Shown: in pieces, positions 37,371 to 48,954 of the stretch
How positions within the stretch are numbered: position 1 is the first letter of the stretch
Layout of the letters: each line of letters opens with the position of its first letter
DNA from: Thauera sp.
GTDB lineage: Bacteria; Pseudomonadota; Gammaproteobacteria; Burkholderiales; Rhodocyclaceae
Length of the DNA stretch: 64,000 nucleotides
Reading direction: 5' to 3'
NCBI GenBank assembly: GCA_024235615.1
Contig: JACKMB010000001.1
Location: forward strand, 868,001-932,000
Position numbers and translations under genes: made by a program
The notes under the pieces: model-generated
What the model saw: the letters and a program-made list of their open reading frames with translations, nothing else
What the model was told of the DNA's origin: nothing
The model's database searches: none

Positions 37371-37393
37371 CGCGCGCCTCCCTTGCCGTCCGT

Positions 37394-38326
37394 TCAGCCG
37401 AGCTCGGCGAGGATCGCTTCCGCGCCCTGCGCCCGCAGGTCGTCGGCGAGCGCACGGCCGAGCGCCTCGGCCTCGGCGGGCGCGCCCTCGCGCTCGGCGC
37501 GCACGATGGTGCTGCCGTCGGGGCGGGCAACGAAGCCACGCAGCCACAGCCGGCCCTCGCGCATCACCGCATAGGCGCCCAGCGGCACCTCGCAGCTGCC
37601 GGCAAGCGCACGGGCGACCGCACGCTCGGCGAGGACGCAGGCGGTGGTGTCGGCATCGACCAGCGGCTGCAGCCAGCCGATCACGTCGGCGCGCGCGGCA
37701 AGGCATTCGATGCCGAGCGCCCCCTGCCCGGCCGCGGGCAACGAGACCTCGGCCGGCATCACCGAGCGGATGCGCTCGCCCAGGCCGAGCCGGGTAAGGC
37801 CCGCGGCGGCGAGGATGATGGCGTCGTACTGGCCCTCGTCGAGCTTGCGCAGGCGGGTATCGAGGTTGCCGCGCAGGCTGGTCACGCCCAGGAAGGGGTA
37901 CTGCGCGTGGATCTGCGATTCGCGGCGCAGCGAGGAGGTGCCGACCACGGCGCCCGGGGGCATGTCGGCGAGGCTCTCGTAGCGACTGGAGACGAAGGCG
38001 TCGAGCGGGACCTCGCGCGCGGTGATGCAGGGCAGCGCGAACTCGGGCTCCATCACCATCGGCACGTCCTTCATCGAATGCACCGCGATGTCGGCGCGGC
38101 CGTCGAGCAGCGCGGTCTCGAGTTCCTTGACGAACAGGCCTTTGCCGCCGACCTTGGCGAGCGGACGGTCGAGGATCTGGTCGCCACGCGTGGTCATGCC
38201 CAGCAGCTCGACCCGGCAGCCGGGATGGAGCGCCTCGAGGCGGGCCTTGATGTGTTCGGCCTGCCACAGGGCGAGACGGCTTTCACGGGTTGCGATGACG
38301 ATGCGCTCGGGGCTGCTTTGACTCAC
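37394..38326 (-). CDS. hemC: porphobilinogen deaminase (hydroxymethylbilane synthase)
   Basis: HemC polymerises four porphobilinogens to hydroxymethylbilane. The 310-residue enzyme has the catalytic Asp87 in HSMKDVP and the dipyrromethane-cofactor Cys245 in [12 protein letters not shown]; the cofactor-binding arginines lie in [10 protein letters not shown] and [13 protein letters not shown]. It is first gene of hemCDXY. A 255-bp region separates it from the divergent ppc. I see no clear promoter or AlgR-type site there, though the two-component pair next to ppc is of AlgZ/AlgR type. Confidence 0.97.
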   Translation of the reverse strand: MSQSSPERIVIATRESRLALWQAEHIKARLEALHPGCRVELLGMTTRGDQILDRPLAKVGGKGLFVKELETALLDGRADIAVHSMKDVPMVMEPEFALPCITAREVPLDAFVSSRYESLADMPPGAVVGTSSLRRESQIHAQYPFLGVTSLRGNLDTRLRKLDEGQYDAIILAAAGLTRLGLGERIRSVMPAEVSLPAAGQGALGIECLAARADVIGWLQPLVDADTTACVLAERAVARALAGSCEVPLGAYAVMREGRLWLRGFVARPDGSTIVRAEREGAPAEAEALGRALADDLRAQGAEAILAELG

Positions 38327-38581
38327 GATCGGGATTCACCTGGAAAACGGGGGCACAGGTGCGGAGGCGCCAGGCGCCGGGATGATGCATCGCAACATGA
38401 CAGAATGCTGAATGCGTCCGCACGACTCGGCGCATTCTAGCACGGGGGCCGGCCGCGCCGCCTCCCACGGGCAGCCGGCAGGAAGGAGGGCAAGCTCCCG
38501 GATCGACCCGAAACGGGCAGGAAAGCGAGCGGCTTGCGGTAAGCTCCACCCTCCCCTCCCATCGAATTCCGAAACGAAAGA

Positions 38582-41344
<2,763 letters not shown>

Positions 41345-41350
41345 GCCGGC

Positions 41351-42157
41351 CTAGATGCCGAGCGCCTGCCGCACCGCCGGCCACTGCCGGCGGCTCACCG
41401 GCAGGCGCTCGGGCAGGTCGCGCAGCAGCACCTCCCAGTGCGGCTCGACCTCGCGCTCGCCCTCTTTCTGTCCATCGCGCTCCGCCGCCCGTTCGACGCC
41501 GGCCACCGCGGCGAGCGCGACCAGGCAGTTGCGGTGCAGGCGCAGGAAGCGACGCGGGAACTCCTGCTCGATCTGCACCAGCGATTCGTCGAGCACGTAC
41601 TCGCGCGCGGCAGTGCGCGCGGTGACGTACTTGAGCTCGGCACGCAGATAGAGCACCTCGGCCACCGGCACCAGCAGGATGCGGCCGCGCTCGGCTACGC
41701 TGAAGTGGCCGCGCTCGCCCGCCGCCAGCGTGGCGAGCGCCTCCGCGGCCGGCGGCACGCGGCGCACCCGCACGCGCTCGAGCGCCTCGGCGAGGCGCTG
41801 CGCGCGCACCGGCTTGAGCAGGTAGTCCACCGCGGCAAGCTCGAAGGCCTGCACCGCGTACTGGTCGTAGGCGGTCACGAACACCAGCGCCGGCGGCTCG
41901 GGCAGGCGGGCGAGGTGGCGCGCGAGCTCCACCCCGTCCATCACCGGCATGCGGATGTCGGCCAGGACCACGTCCGCCGCCGCATCCTCGAGCAGCCGCA
42001 GGGCCTCGACGCCGTTGGCCGCCATGCCGACGAGCGCGTTCGGCTGCTGCCCGGCGACGTCGCCGAGCAGGTCGCGCAGGCGTGCCCGCGCCGGCGCCTC
42101 GTCGTCGACGACGAGAACGCGCAGCGGCCCGGCGGCAAGCGATGCGGCCTCGTTCAT
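41351..42157 (-). CDS. LytTR response regulator (AlgR-like)
   Basis: The 268-residue regulator has a receiver domain (13-130; acidic pair in VVDDE, phosphoacceptor Asp67 in LADIRMP, Lys in LLKPV) and a C-terminal LytTR DNA-binding domain (about 155-265, with LRAELKYVTART and RRFLRLHRNCLVAL). AlgR in Pseudomonas controls alginate, twitching motility and virulence. The gene order argH/AlgZ-like/AlgR-like near hemC matches that locus, so orthology is likely, though targets may differ. A small charged insertion (RAAERDGQKEGEREVE) sits within the LytTR domain. AAGGAGAC precedes the ATG, which overlaps the kinase stop by 4 nt. Confidence 0.9.
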   Translation of the reverse strand: MNEAASLAAGPLRVLVVDDEAPARARLRDLLGDVAGQQPNALVGMAANGVEALRLLEDAAADVVLADIRMPVMDGVELARHLARLPEPPALVFVTAYDQYAVQAFELAAVDYLLKPVRAQRLAEALERVRVRRVPPAAEALATLAAGERGHFSVAERGRILLVPVAEVLYLRAELKYVTARTAAREYVLDESLVQIEQEFPRRFLRLHRNCLVALAAVAGVERAAERDGQKEGEREVEPHWEVLLRDLPERLPVSRRQWPAVRQALGI

Positions 42158-43224
42158 GTTGTCTCCTTTTTCCAGGGCAGGCGGATGCGCACCCGGTAGC
42201 GCCCGTCCGCCTCGTCGATCTCGAGCCGCGCCTCGAGGTCGTGGAACAGCATCAGGCGCTCGCGGATGTTGTCCAGCGCCATGCGGTTGCCGACATGGTG
42301 CGCCCCCTGCGCGGCGACCGGGTTGTCCACCTCGATGAGAAGCTCCTTGCCGTGCCGGGCGATGCGGACGACCACCTCGCCAGCCCCGGCGGCGGGTTCG
42401 ATGCCGTGGTAGACGGCATTCTCGAGCAAGGGCTGAAGCAGCAACGAGGGGACGCGGGCGCGCAGCAGCTCGGCCCGCCTGCCGGTCCCGCCGGCCTCCC
42501 CGCGCCCACTCTCGTGTTCCGGCCCGTCCTCACCGAACTCCCAGCGCACCATCAGGCGCTCGCCAAGCCGCAGGCGCTCCAGGCCCAGGTAGCGTTCGGC
42601 GAGCTCGACCTCCTCGGCCAGGCTCACGCGCTCGCGGCCGTCCTGCATCAGCGCGCGGAACAGCTCCGCGAGCTCCTCCAGCGCCTGCTCGGCACGGCGC
42701 GGCTCGGAGCGGATCACGCCGAGCACACCGTTCAGGCAGTTGAAGAAGAAGTGCGGGCGCATGCGCGCGGTGAGGGCGATCAGCCGCGCCTCGGCGAGTG
42801 CCGGCGACAGGCGCCTGCTGCGCCAGTCGAAATACGCCAGACAGAGCGCGGTGGCGAGCCCGGCCCAGCCCAGCGGCCGCCACCACTCGGCCACGGGCAC
42901 GGCGGCCAGCAGGCTGGCGGCAACCGCCGCCAGGCCGGCGAGCGCGAGCACCCCGACACGCCCGGCCGCGACCGGCAGCCCGCCCAGCCAGGGCGCGCCG
43001 AGGTAGAGCAGGAGCAGGCTCAGCAGCAGCGGCAGCTCGACCCGCCCGGCCATCAGCGCGAGTTCCTCGACGAGCCGGCCGGGTGCATCGAGCCGCATCG
43101 CCACGGTGAGCGCGGCGAAGAGGTTCACCGCCAGCAGCACGCGCAGCATGACCCCCAGGTTGCGGAAGTCGGGCAGGCCGGGCGCGCCGAGCGCGGGGGG
43201 CTTTTGCTTTATACTTTCGGCCAT
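42154..43224 (-). CDS. LytS/AlgZ-type sensor histidine kinase
   Basis: This 356-residue membrane kinase of the His_kinase (LytS/YehU/AlgZ) family has four hydrophobic segments between about 25 and 130, no periplasmic sensor domain, and the phospho-accepting His158 in [12 protein letters not shown]. An ATPase domain follows ([19 protein letters not shown]; a degenerate G box near [12 protein letters not shown]). It should phosphorylate the AlgR-like regulator with which it overlaps. I chose ATG 43224 because the upstream frame runs through the argH promoter region. The signal is unknown. Confidence 0.88.
   Translation of the reverse strand: MAESIKQKPPALGAPGLPDFRNLGVMLRVLLAVNLFAALTVAMRLDAPGRLVEELALMAGRVELPLLLSLLLLYLGAPWLGGLPVAAGRVGVLALAGLAAVAASLLAAVPVAEWWRPLGWAGLATALCLAYFDWRSRRLSPALAEARLIALTARMRPHFFFNCLNGVLGVIRSEPRRAEQALEELAELFRALMQDGRERVSLAEEVELAERYLGLERLRLGERLMVRWEFGEDGPEHESGRGEAGGTGRRAELLRARVPSLLLQPLLENAVYHGIEPAAGAGEVVVRIARHGKELLIEVDNPVAAQGAHHVGNRMALDNIRERLMLFHDLEARLEIDEADGRYRVRIRLPWKKETT
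43210..43215 (+). promoter_or_regulatory. -10 element of argH
   Basis: TATACT lies in the AT-rich TTTGCTTTATACTTTCGG about 104 bp upstream of argH and overlaps the first codons of the divergent sensor kinase. No good -35 is visible. Inferred from composition. Confidence 0.4.
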
Positions 43225-43318
43225 CCTTGCGCACCGCCCGGGCGGCGCCCTCTCCCTTGATCGTCCCATGCCGGGCCGGCACAGCAGGTCCGGCCCTCCC
43301 GTTTCCAACGCCCCGATT

Positions 43319-44764
<1,446 letters not shown>

Positions 44765-44780
44765 TCCCGGCTCGACGCCC

Positions 44781-46076
44781 GTGAGCGCAGCGGCGGCCGA
44801 ACGCATCGGCAAGTACGAGGTCCTCCGCCGCATCGGCATGGGCGCCACGAGCAGCGTCCACCTCGCCTGGGACCCCTTCCGCCAGGTCGAGGTGGCGATC
44901 AAGCGCCTGCGCCGCGAGATCCTCGCCGATCCACAGCGCGGGCGCCTGCTGCGCCAGCTCTTCCTCAACGAGGCTGCGCTCGCCGGCAAGCTGAACCACC
45001 CGCACATCGTGCGCATCCATGACGCGCTGGTCACCGACGAGGATGCCTGGCTGGTCATGGACCACGTGCCGGGCGGCACGCTCGAGGACATCGCGACGCC
45101 GGCGACGCTGGCGCCCTTCGAGCGCGTCATCGAGATCGTCTTCAAGGCCACACGCGCGCTCGACTACGCCTTCCACCAAGGCATCACCCACCGCGACATC
45201 AAGCCCGCCAACATCCTGCTGATGGTCTCCGGCGGCAGCGACATCCGCATCTCCGATTTCGGTGCCGCGCTGCACTCGGCACGCGAGACCACGCAGATCG
45301 CCGGCGTCGGCTCGCCCGCCTACATGTCGCCGCAGCAGGTGCGCGAGGTGCCGCTCGACCACCGCACCGACATCTACTCGCTCGGCGTGGTGACGTTCCA
45401 GCTCCTCACCGGCCACCTGCCCTTCGAGCACGAGAACAGCTACAGCCTGCTCTACAGCATCGCCCACGACACCCCGCCGCCGCCCTCCGAGCTGCGCCCC
45501 GATGTTCCCGAGGCGCTCGACGCGATCGTACGCCGCGCCACCGAGAAGGACATCGAGCGCCGCTACCAGAGCTGGAGCGAGTTCTCCCACGACCTCGCGC
45601 TCGCCTTCCGCAACCGCAGCCTCGCGCTTGCCCCCGACCGCCTCGGCGACACCGGCAAGTTCGGGGCCCTGCGCACGATGCGTTTCTTCCGCCGCTTCGC
45701 CGACGCCGAGCTGTGGGAGGTGATCGGGCTGTCGCGCTTCGACCGCGCGCTCGCCGGCACCGTGATCATCAAGGAAGGCGAGCGCGGCGACGCCATCTGC
45801 TTCGTGCTCGCCGGCGAGGCGCGGGTGAGCAAGCAGGGCCGCCTGCTCGAAGTACTCAACCCCGGCGACTGCTTCGGCGAGATCGCAGTGTTCTCCACCG
45901 CCTCAGGGTTGCGCTCGGCCTCGGTCGAGGCCGCCGCCGACACCGAGCTGGTGACGATCCGCGCACGCGCCCTCGAACGTGCCAGCGAGACCCTGCGCAT
46001 GCACTTCTACCAGGCCTTCCTCGAGGTGCTGGCAACGCGGCTCTCGCTCGCCAGCGCCCGCATCGCGAACCTATGA
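44781..46076 (+). CDS. Hanks-type Ser/Thr protein kinase fused to a cyclic-nucleotide-binding-like domain
   Basis: The 431-residue cytoplasmic protein has a complete kinase domain (8-275): glycine loop RIGMGATSSVHLAW, Lys41 in VAIKRL, Glu64, HRDIKPAN at 137-144 with catalytic Asp139, and DFG at 159-161. SPAYMSPQQV serves as the APE-equivalent. The C-terminal part (about 300-425) is a Crp-like cNMP-binding fold with FGEIAVFSTASGLRSASVEA, which resembles the phosphate-binding cassette but has Gly-Leu-Arg-Ser-Ala in place of the canonical Arg-Ser-Ala core. No transmembrane helix is seen. The start is GTG 44781. It overlaps the downstream fructosamine-kinase-like gene by 4 nt. The ligand and targets are unknown. 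Confidence 0.88.
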   Translation: MSAAAAERIGKYEVLRRIGMGATSSVHLAWDPFRQVEVAIKRLRREILADPQRGRLLRQLFLNEAALAGKLNHPHIVRIHDALVTDEDAWLVMDHVPGGTLEDIATPATLAPFERVIEIVFKATRALDYAFHQGITHRDIKPANILLMVSGGSDIRISDFGAALHSARETTQIAGVGSPAYMSPQQVREVPLDHRTDIYSLGVVTFQLLTGHLPFEHENSYSLLYSIAHDTPPPPSELRPDVPEALDAIVRRATEKDIERRYQSWSEFSHDLALAFRNRSLALAPDRLGDTGKFGALRTMRFFRRFADAELWEVIGLSRFDRALAGTVIIKEGERGDAICFVLAGEARVSKQGRLLEVLNPGDCFGEIAVFSTASGLRSASVEAAADTELVTIRARALERASETLRMHFYQAFLEVLATRLSLASARIANL

Positions 46077-46996
46077 ACGAACCGGCCAGCCTTAATCCCG
46101 CCCTGCCCGCCGTCGAGGCCACCCTGCGCACCGCACTGGGCGAGCACCTGCGCATCGTCTCGGCAGACCCGGTCGGCGGCGGCAGCATCCACACCGCGCT
46201 ACGTCTCCAGGACGCCAGCGGCGCGCGCTTCTTCGCCAAGCTCGCCCCTGCCGCCCAGGCGCCGATGTTCGAGGCCGAGGCCGACGGCCTCGCCGCGATC
46301 GCGGCCAGCGGCAGCCTGCGCACCCCTGCGGTGATCGCCCTGGGCGCGGACGACGCGCACGCCTTCCTGGTGCTGGAATGGCTCGATCTGCAGCCGCTCA
46401 CCAGCGCGACCGACGGCGCCCGCTTCGCCGAGGCGCTGGTGGCGCTGCACCGCAACGTCGGCGAGCACTTCGGCTGGCCGCGCGACAACTTCATCGGGCG
46501 CACCCCGCAGGCGAACGCCGAGCGCGACAACTGGGCGCGCTTCTTCGTCGAGCAGCGCCTGCGCCCGCAGTTCGCGCGCGCCCGCGCGCAGGGCTTCGAC
46601 GTCGAGCTGCAGCGCCAGGCCGATCGCCTGCTCGACCGCGTCCCTGCGCTCTTCCTCGACTACCGCCCGCCCGAGAGCCTGCTGCATGGCGACCTCTGGC
46701 ACGGCAACGCGGCGGTGCTCGCCGACGGCACGCCGGTGGTCTTCGACCCCGCGGTTCACCGCGGCGACCGCGAATCCGACCTCGCCATGAGCGAGCTCTT
46801 CGGCGGCTTCCCCGCCGCCTTCTACGCTGCCTACCGCTGCGCCTGGCCGCTGCACGAGGACTACGAGCAGCGCAAGCCGCTGTACAGCCTCTATCACGTG
46901 CTCAACCACCTCAACCTGTTCGGCCGAGCGTACCTGCGCGAGTCCTTGCGCCTGGCGACGCGGCTCAACGAGGAACTGGGGCGGCGGCGGGAGTGA
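46073..46996 (+). CDS. fructosamine kinase family protein
   Basis: The 307-residue protein of the FN3K/YniA family has the APH-like kinase fold: VGGGSIHTALRLQD, FFAKLAP with the ATP lysine, FEAEADGLAAIA, the WPRDNFIGRTPQAN segment diagnostic of fructosamine kinases, the catalytic LLHGDLWHGN and the metal-binding VFDPAVHRGDRESDLA. Members phosphorylate ketosamines on glycated proteins or free ribulosamines, which then break down. Overlap with the Ser/Thr kinase gene suggests joint expression. It is followed by a 227-bp gap before the Tat-signal protein. Confidence 0.88.
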   Translation: MNEPASLNPALPAVEATLRTALGEHLRIVSADPVGGGSIHTALRLQDASGARFFAKLAPAAQAPMFEAEADGLAAIAASGSLRTPAVIALGADDAHAFLVLEWLDLQPLTSATDGARFAEALVALHRNVGEHFGWPRDNFIGRTPQANAERDNWARFFVEQRLRPQFARARAQGFDVELQRQADRLLDRVPALFLDYRPPESLLHGDLWHGNAAVLADGTPVVFDPAVHRGDRESDLAMSELFGGFPAAFYAAYRCAWPLHEDYEQRKPLYSLYHVLNHLNLFGRAYLRESLRLATRLNEELGRRRE

Positions 46997-47023
46997 GTCC
47001 TGTCGCACTGGAGCGCGGCGGCG

Positions 47024-47040
47024 TGTCGGAATTTCTTACA
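47024..47040 (+). promoter_or_regulatory. imperfect dyad TGTCGG-N5-CTTACA upstream of the Tat-protein operon
   Basis: TGTCGGAATTTCTTACA is an imperfect inverted repeat (TGTNNG / CNNACA) in the 227-bp region before the gene at 47224, 183 bp from its start. It resembles motifs I recall upstream of exported-protein genes in betaproteobacteria that carry exosortase systems, but I cannot verify that here. It could be an enhancer-type regulator site. Confidence 0.35.
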
Positions 47041-47176
47041 CTGCGCCCTTTTCGCGATCCGTCCCGCCGAGCCATAGGCACGCCAAATCAGGCACTTGCC
47101 GTGTCGATTGAACTCCGGGCGTGAAATTTGCTACTAAAGGCCTGAAGTATCGGAAAGTCGGCTGAAGTTGCGCGGC

Positions 47177-47182
47177 TATAAT
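47177..47182 (+). promoter_or_regulatory. -10 element of the Tat-protein/HPr-rel-A operon
   Basis: A perfect TATAAT lies 41 bp upstream of the ATG at 47224. The region from 47110 to 47182 is AT-richer than its surroundings. The -35 region at the expected spacing reads poorly, suggesting an activated promoter. Confidence 0.5.
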
Positions 47183-47223
47183 CTGAACGTAGTCGCCATC
47201 GCGCGCATTGAAGAGGTTTCCCC

Positions 47224-47793
47224 ATGTCCAACTCCCTGCCCGAAAATTCGGTCGAACGCCGCCGAAAGGTCCTCAAGGGTGCGCTCGCCGCATCCGGCGT
47301 GGTGACCATGGGCTACAGCGGGTCGGCGCTGGCGTCGTTCAACTGCATCCAGAAGACGACCCTGGAGGCGCCGTTCAATGGCCGCCAGCTCGTCCAGGTG
47401 ATCCCGGAGGCGTACCTCGGCTGGAAGTGGCAGTCGATCACCGTCAGCGCAGACGGCGACGCCGACGGTTCGCATACAGGGTGGTTCAATTACCTCGGGG
47501 TGAATTACAGCGTTGCGTTGAACAAGCTTGGTAGTGCCTGGAGCGCGACCAGCAACCCGGAGCAGGCCTCGACGACGCCCCCGATCAGCCCGACGCTTGT
47601 CCCGATGTTCTTGCTGGTTCTGTACGACACGTCGGGCTCGGGCTACTCCCCAGCGACCCCCTCCCCCTACGTTGCCGGTGCCGCTGCCACCCCGGGCGGT
47701 AACCTGCCCGCGGAATTGCCGCAACCCATCACCGACTCCTGCCACGCCTCGCTCAACCCGGGCACGAGCGGTGGCGGAACCAGCGGAGGCTGA
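47224..47793 (+). CDS. small Tat-signal protein of unknown function, possible substrate of the downstream modification genes
   Basis: I do not recognise a domain in this 189-residue protein. It has a twin-arginine signal (ERRRKVLKG at 11-19, hydrophobic core, likely cleavage after ALA at 37). The mature body has two cysteines: Cys41 just after the cleavage site, and Cys173 in ITDSCHASLNPG. The end is GTSGGGTSGG. The middle is Ser/Thr/Pro/Gly-rich with YLGVNYSVALN and FLLVLYDTSGSGYSP. Codon third positions are less uniformly G or C than in neighbours, which hints at transfer or low constraint. It is the first gene after a TATAAT promoter, with the PqqD-like gene 7 bp downstream. A role as precursor or target of the modification system is inference from position. 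Confidence 0.7.
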   Translation: MSNSLPENSVERRRKVLKGALAASGVVTMGYSGSALASFNCIQKTTLEAPFNGRQLVQVIPEAYLGWKWQSITVSADGDADGSHTGWFNYLGVNYSVALNKLGSAWSATSNPEQASTTPPISPTLVPMFLLVLYDTSGSGYSPATPSPYVAGAAATPGGNLPAELPQPITDSCHASLNPGTSGGGTSGG

Positions 47794-47800
47794 AGCGGGG

Positions 47801-48085
47801 GTGCAAGCAACCGTCGCCCCCTCGCCGCTGCGCTGGTTGGAAGACTACTGCCTGTCCATGGACGGGCAGTTCGTTTTTCTGGACCCCGTCTCCTGGCAGA
47901 CCCACCTTCTCACCGAAGGCGCCGCGCTGGTGTTGCGCGAGGCCGCGCTGGCGATCGAGGAGGCGCGCTTCGACGCCTTCCGGGACGAGGTCGTCGAGGC
48001 CGGCGGCTGGCCGCCCGCGCTGGAGCAGCTCGCCAATACGCTGAACAGCCTGCACCACCATCCGGGCGGACGCGCGCACGGATGA
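47801..48085 (+). CDS. PqqD-like peptide chaperone, HPr-rel-A type
   Basis: The 94-residue protein has the short winged-helix-like pattern of PqqD/RiPP-recognition proteins: WLEDYCLSMDGQFVFLDPVSWQTHLLTEGAALVL split over residues 12-45, then two helices (ALAIEEARFDAFRDEVVEA; ALEQLANTLNSL). PqqD proteins bind a leader peptide and present it to modifying enzymes. The version beside an HprK-related kinase has its own family (HPr-rel-A, as I recall from TIGRFAM/NCBI naming). The start is GTG 47801, with GGAGG at 47785-47789 eleven nt upstream inside the preceding gene. The stop overlaps the kinase ATG (ATGA). Confidence 0.8.
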   Translation: MQATVAPSPLRWLEDYCLSMDGQFVFLDPVSWQTHLLTEGAALVLREAALAIEEARFDAFRDEVVEAGGWPPALEQLANTLNSLHHHPGGRAHG

Positions 48086-48954
48086 TCGAGGCCACGCCCT
48101 ATCGGGTGCTCGACGTCGGCGCGGCGAAGCTCGCGCTGCATTCGCCGATCGAGCGCCTGCACGCCGACCTCGACCGCGTCTATCCGCATCTCCCCGGGAC
48201 CACCGACAGCGGCTTCGCCGACGTGCGCGTGTCGCTGCTGCCCGGCTCGCCCCTGCGCCTGCGCGGCCGCCAGGTGAGCCTGTGGTCCGAGGGCGAGCGC
48301 CCCTTCGAACCCTACCCGATCCACAGCGCCCTGCCGCTCTTCGAGTGGGGCAGCAACTACCTGCTGAGCCAGCGCCTGAACGCCTACCTGCTGCTGCACG
48401 CGGGCGTGGTGGCCCGCGACGATCTGGCGCTGATCCTGCCCGCCTCCCCCGGCTCGGGCAAGACCACGCTCACCTGCGCGCTCAATCTGGCCGGGTGGCG
48501 CTTCCTCTCCGACGAGTTCGCGGTCATCGACCCGGACACCGGCGAGGTGCTGCCCATGGTCCGCCCCGCCCCGCTCAAGAACCGCTCGATCGCGGTGATC
48601 GGCGAGCGCGACGCCGCGGTGCTCGGCCCGCTCTATCCGGGCACACGCAAGGGCGACGTCGCCCACTTCGTCCCCGACCGCGACAGCACGCTCGCCCGGC
48701 ACCGCCGCGCGCGCCCGCGGGCGGTTATGTTCCCGCGCTTCGAAGCGGGCGCGCGCCTGCACTGCAAACCGCTCGACAGCGCCACGGCGGTGATGCGCCT
48801 GGGCTTGAACAGCTTCAACTACCGCGCCCTCGGCCCGGTCGGCTTTCACGCCGCCGTCGAACTCGCGCGCCGGACAAAGGCCTGGGAGCTGCACTACGGC
48901 GATCTCGACGAGGCGATCGCCTGCATCGAAACCCTGTTCGCGAGCCTGCCATGA
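48082..48954 (+). CDS. HprK-related kinase A
   Basis: The 290-residue protein resembles the C-terminal catalytic domain of HPr kinase/phosphorylase. LLHAGVVARDDLALIL leads to the P-loop ASPGSGKTT at 121-129, then WRFLSDEFAVID (139-150) supplies the acidic Walker B-like site, followed by RPAPLKNRSI. It lacks the HprK N-terminal domain, and no HPr or PTS gene is nearby, so HPr is unlikely to be the target. Members of this group occur with a PqqD-like protein and a nucleotidyltransferase. The likely reaction is phosphorylation of a peptide or protein presented by the chaperone; that is inference. It overlaps both neighbours by 4 nt. Confidence 0.85.
   Translation: MIEATPYRVLDVGAAKLALHSPIERLHADLDRVYPHLPGTTDSGFADVRVSLLPGSPLRLRGRQVSLWSEGERPFEPYPIHSALPLFEWGSNYLLSQRLNAYLLLHAGVVARDDLALILPASPGSGKTTLTCALNLAGWRFLSDEFAVIDPDTGEVLPMVRPAPLKNRSIAVIGERDAAVLGPLYPGTRKGDVAHFVPDRDSTLARHRRARPRAVMFPRFEAGARLHCKPLDSATAVMRLGLNSFNYRALGPVGFHAAVELARRTKAWELHYGDLDEAIACIETLFASLP

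Noticed and set aside
47085-47110. Sigma-54 promoter (GGCAC ... TTGC) before the Tat protein gene
   Set aside because: The two elements are too close: the GG and GC pairs are not 10 bp apart.
47224-47793. PEP-CTERM or LPXTG-type sorting signal at the end of the Tat protein
   Set aside because: The C-terminus is Gly/Ser/Thr only; it lacks a hydrophobic helix and basic tail.
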